Positions 62,801 through 64,000 of a stretch of DNA of 64,000 nt are shown piece by piece (the first letter of the stretch is position 1; every line of letters starts with the position of its first letter). Position numbers and translations under genes: made by a program. The notes beneath the pieces were generated by a model. The model did no database searches, was not told the origin of the DNA, and was given only the letters and a program-made list of their open reading frames with translations. Origin of the DNA: Flagellimonas sp. 389 (GTDB taxonomy: Bacteria; Bacteroidota; Bacteroidia; Flavobacteriales; Flavobacteriaceae); NCBI RefSeq assembly GCF_018449435.1, contig NZ_JAHCMU010000010.1, positions 118,561 to 182,560 of the forward strand. The letters are read 5' to 3'.

Positions 62801-64000
62801 AGCATCCGATGGTAGTTTTACTATAGAAGGACTTGAAAACAATGCCATATACGAGACACTTGATTATGAAGATGATGGTGTACTCGTAAATCACGGCACA
62901 TTTACTACTGATGGTTCTGGTAATTATACAGTAACAGGAATAGATGCCGGTACATATACAAATTTTGAAGTAACTCTAAATGGTTGTACAGCTACCTTCG
63001 CTGGCCCCATTACTTTAAGTGATCCTGGGGGAGCTAGCATTGCAGTAAGTGGTTCAACAAATTCCACGGATTGTGTTTCTCCAAACGGTGAAATAGGATT
63101 AACGGGTATGCCTGATGCCACCTATGACGTGAATTTCTCATACAACGGCGCGCCCCAAGCAACGCAAAGTCATACCGCTGTAGGAAATACTATAAATATT
63201 ACAGGTTTAAATGATGGAGATTATACCGCTATCTCAATTACCGACGCTGGGTCCTGTAAATCAAATACAATAGGCGGACCGATAACCATTTCAAATAGTT
63301 TTCGTCCTACAATTACGCTAGGTACGTTTCCAAGTATAAGCCAAGGGGTAACAACTGCAGATTTATCGTATTCAGCAACTACTGGAAGTCCAAATCAATA
63401 TACCCTAGATTATGATACTGCTGCCAATACAGAAGGTTTTATAGATATAAGCACACCTACGACATTACCCGCTACCCCAATAGTACTTACCGTTCCTTCT
63501 GGTGCAACAGTTGGTACTTATAATGGAATTCTTAATGTGATAAATTCCTCGAACACTTGTATTTCCAATGCTGTTCCCTTTACAATTACGGTGACCGCTC
63601 CAGTCGACTCCGATGGCGATGGCATAAACGACGATACCGATACAAGTCCTTCCGACCCTTGCCTACCGGCACAGGCAGCAGGATATACAGGATACGACAG
63701 CACCAGTGCCACATGGGCCGCTGCCGATTGCGATGGAGACAACGAGACCAACGGCGATGAGCATACCGCGGGGACAGATCCCTACAACGCGGACTCCGAT
63801 GGCGACGGCATAAACGACGATACCGATTCCAGTCCTTCCGACCCTTGCCTACCGGCACAGGCAGCGGGATATACAGGATACGACAGCACCAGTGCCACAT
63901 GGGCGGCGGCGGACTGCGACGGGGACAACGAGACCAACGGCGATGAGGACACCGCGGGGACAGATCCCTACAACGCGGACTCCGATGGCGACGGCATAAA
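59814..64000 (+). CDS. Very large secreted repeat protein (3' truncated by window end)
   Basis: From the ATG at 59814 the frame stays open for 1395 codons to the last base. A signal peptide (about residues 1-30) is followed by an N-terminal domain with NVLDPNLDGYTSSNASGFFA, typical of flavobacterial surface proteins. Several immunoglobulin-like repeats come next (SISGTSSEVDGATIEIFRDG; IISGTATADASITIFIDDVE). Then come a Cys/Thr-rich region of FPI-like repeats and, from about residue 1265, thrombospondin type 3-like calcium motifs (DSDGDGINDDTD) in a 62-residue tandem repeat. The C-terminus is outside; such proteins usually end in a T9SS sorting or gliding-associated domain. Adhesin function is an inference. 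Confidence 0.88.
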   Translation, partial: MNTRKNKFYSFLGLLVLCLVLNNTKAYTQTKGLIYKTAGVNENVLDPNLDGYTSSNASGFFANDESESEIPYTPLPSVGASEPDSDLGPGPSCGFTDLVKSDNNNTIYTYLDASDNLMFRFRLGGTANNSKGYSILIDTDNKFGKSGPNADPNYLPGNPGFEIEVVLRTNFGVGLYNVDGTLSAIEIGDATLDRPYADFAQKSIALSEICGDNDYFYDFFIPFADITTAFPGVTTTTPLRMVGGTVINPKESIGNSGVSDIGGIDDNIGITDNLWEELIDVFPPTSADDIGTGTTLPPRAECPSINGPIGIGETSISGTSSEVDGATIEIFRDGVSNGTTTVTSGNWSITGLTATAANEVFTASASVSAAVAISTGTSEKSASYTDCNTTTVGATCSSTISPTTTFTVSNKGLCGDIGSAIAGAEIKVYFEGNLLTPNSGSSNFSGGQVFANPDGSWFWKCNTNGGGCTSGPNCGFATDGFYEITQIESGSCESDPVEYCAGTASISAVPIISNLPILDTNTIISGTATADASITIFIDDVEQSNVTATGGNWSFTVASLPNGTLNEGETIVIESLESGNCSSSTTTTVGGQSDTPIIQGEYCSSTGSISSISGISSESGATINLYTSSTSPVAIGSSVASTTVNSNGSWTISATVAVGDFMVVTASNTGESESMISNEVEVFDQTSDPDLSITSTPIREGDASISGRGTPGNTVFLYLDGFIVDETSFFAVVDGAGDWTISGLDQASAGFDVLYADAVTGVTVRNGALCESGIVSGATIDCKLPLDQTFSATTPSTVCEGETVTIEIDGTEDLIVYELIDQNGVGIGPAFLGDGGPLTLTTFPLSNTVSTVTSIAVKGQKIGVTCETVFGPAISITVSSTPTVSLTTTNIPACFGETTVDLNYSIDTNGPAIDYSIDFDVAANTAGFLDITDNTSVTSPIVIPIPGSITDGVYNGSFTVRNSNSLICTSEPIPFTITVTLFDITNVSATAPTICAASDGSFTIEGLENNAIYETLDYEDDGVLVNHGTFTTDGSGNYTVTGIDAGTYTNFEVTLNGCTATFAGPITLSDPGGASIAVSGSTNSTDCVSPNGEIGLTGMPDATYDVNFSYNGAPQATQSHTAVGNTINITGLNDGDYTAISITDAGSCKSNTIGGPITISNSFRPTITLGTFPSISQGVTTADLSYSATTGSPNQYTLDYDTAANTEGFIDISTPTTLPATPIVLTVPSGATVGTYNGILNVINSSNTCISNAVPFTITVTAPVDSDGDGINDDTDTSPSDPCLPAQAAGYTGYDSTSATWAAADCDGDNETNGDEHTAGTDPYNADSDGDGINDDTDSSPSDPCLPAQAAGYTGYDSTSATWAAADCDGDNETNGDEDTAGTDPYNADSDGDGI
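63606..64000 (+). repeat. 186-bp near-identical tandem repeat
   Basis: Units begin at 63606, 63792 and 63978, each opening GACTCCGATGGCGA and encoding DSDGDGIN. Two are complete and nearly identical; the third is cut by the window end. The unit codes for 62 residues with two calcium-type DxDxDG motifs. Confidence 0.9.

Larger units (their letters stand above)
58001..64000. mobile_element. Probable genomic island, left end
   Basis: A tRNA-Asn 3' fragment next to its old terminator, then a tyrosine recombinase reading away from it, mark the left junction. If the tRNA is the target, the intact tRNA-Asn should lie at the right junction beyond the window. The extent of the island is therefore unknown; the large secreted protein at 59814 may be cargo. 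Confidence 0.45.

Noticed and set aside
63586..63900. 104-residue minus-strand frame rich in Arg, Cys and Tyr
   Set aside because: It is the antisense shadow of the 186-bp calcium-motif repeat.

Overview
The window comes from a member of the Bacteroidota, most likely a marine Flavobacteriaceae. The grounds are its AT-rich sequence, promoters of the Bacteroidota type (TTTG around -33 and TAnnTTTG around -7), genes without Shine-Dalgarno sites, many lipoproteins and outer-membrane barrels, LytTR and AraC regulators, and VPS10/BNR-repeat and M28 proteins typical of that family. There is no rRNA or CRISPR array. RNA genes are one intact tRNA-Arg(CCT) and a 42-nt piece of tRNA-Asn.

Region 0-21 kb is ordinary chromosome: a truncated LytTR sensor; an aldo/keto reductase broken by one in-frame stop; GNAT, glycerate kinase and SIMPL genes; an SDR-TetR operon with a clear operator pair; a VPS10-like secreted protein; pentapeptide-repeat, CBS, M28 peptidase and epimerase genes; a threonine-dehydrogenase-type SDR; and moaC/moaE.

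Region 21-27 kb holds two small mobile units. One is a RAYT transposase gene (REP-associated tyrosine transposase) between two inverted REP hairpins. The other is a small GIY-YIG nuclease gene inserted at the 5' end of tRNA-Arg, flanked by a 23-bp duplication of the tRNA start and an 18-bp perfect palindrome. Between them lie an MddA-type methyltransferase and a TPR-HTH regulator.

Region 27-36 kb is a sulfur locus, nearly all on the minus strand: two YeeE/YedE transporter halves, small membrane proteins, a rhodanese lipoprotein, an MBL-rhodanese persulfide-dioxygenase-like enzyme, a SulP permease, a cysteine-bearing Crp regulator and a BASS transporter. It looks like persulfide/thiosulfate handling under Crp control. 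A sterol-desaturase-like gene and a DUF5694 gene interrupt it.

Region 36-51 kb starts with two AraC-type regulators and continues with five tandem paralogous lipoproteins. Each carries DUF5018-type repeats followed by leucine-rich repeats, with near-identical 5' ends and vestigial 3' tails that point to cassette-like recombination. A small lipoprotein, an unrecognised secreted protein, an acyltransferase and a three-gene membrane operon of unknown function follow.

Region 51-64 kb has two intact serine hydrolases and the wreck of a third, an outer-membrane protein, and the probable left edge of a genomic island. That edge shows the tRNA-Asn terminator, the tRNA-Asn 3' fragment and a tyrosine recombinase with a premature stop. 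The window ends inside a very large secreted protein that is open from 59814 to the last base and closes with a 186-bp tandem repeat encoding calcium-binding-type DxDxDG motifs.
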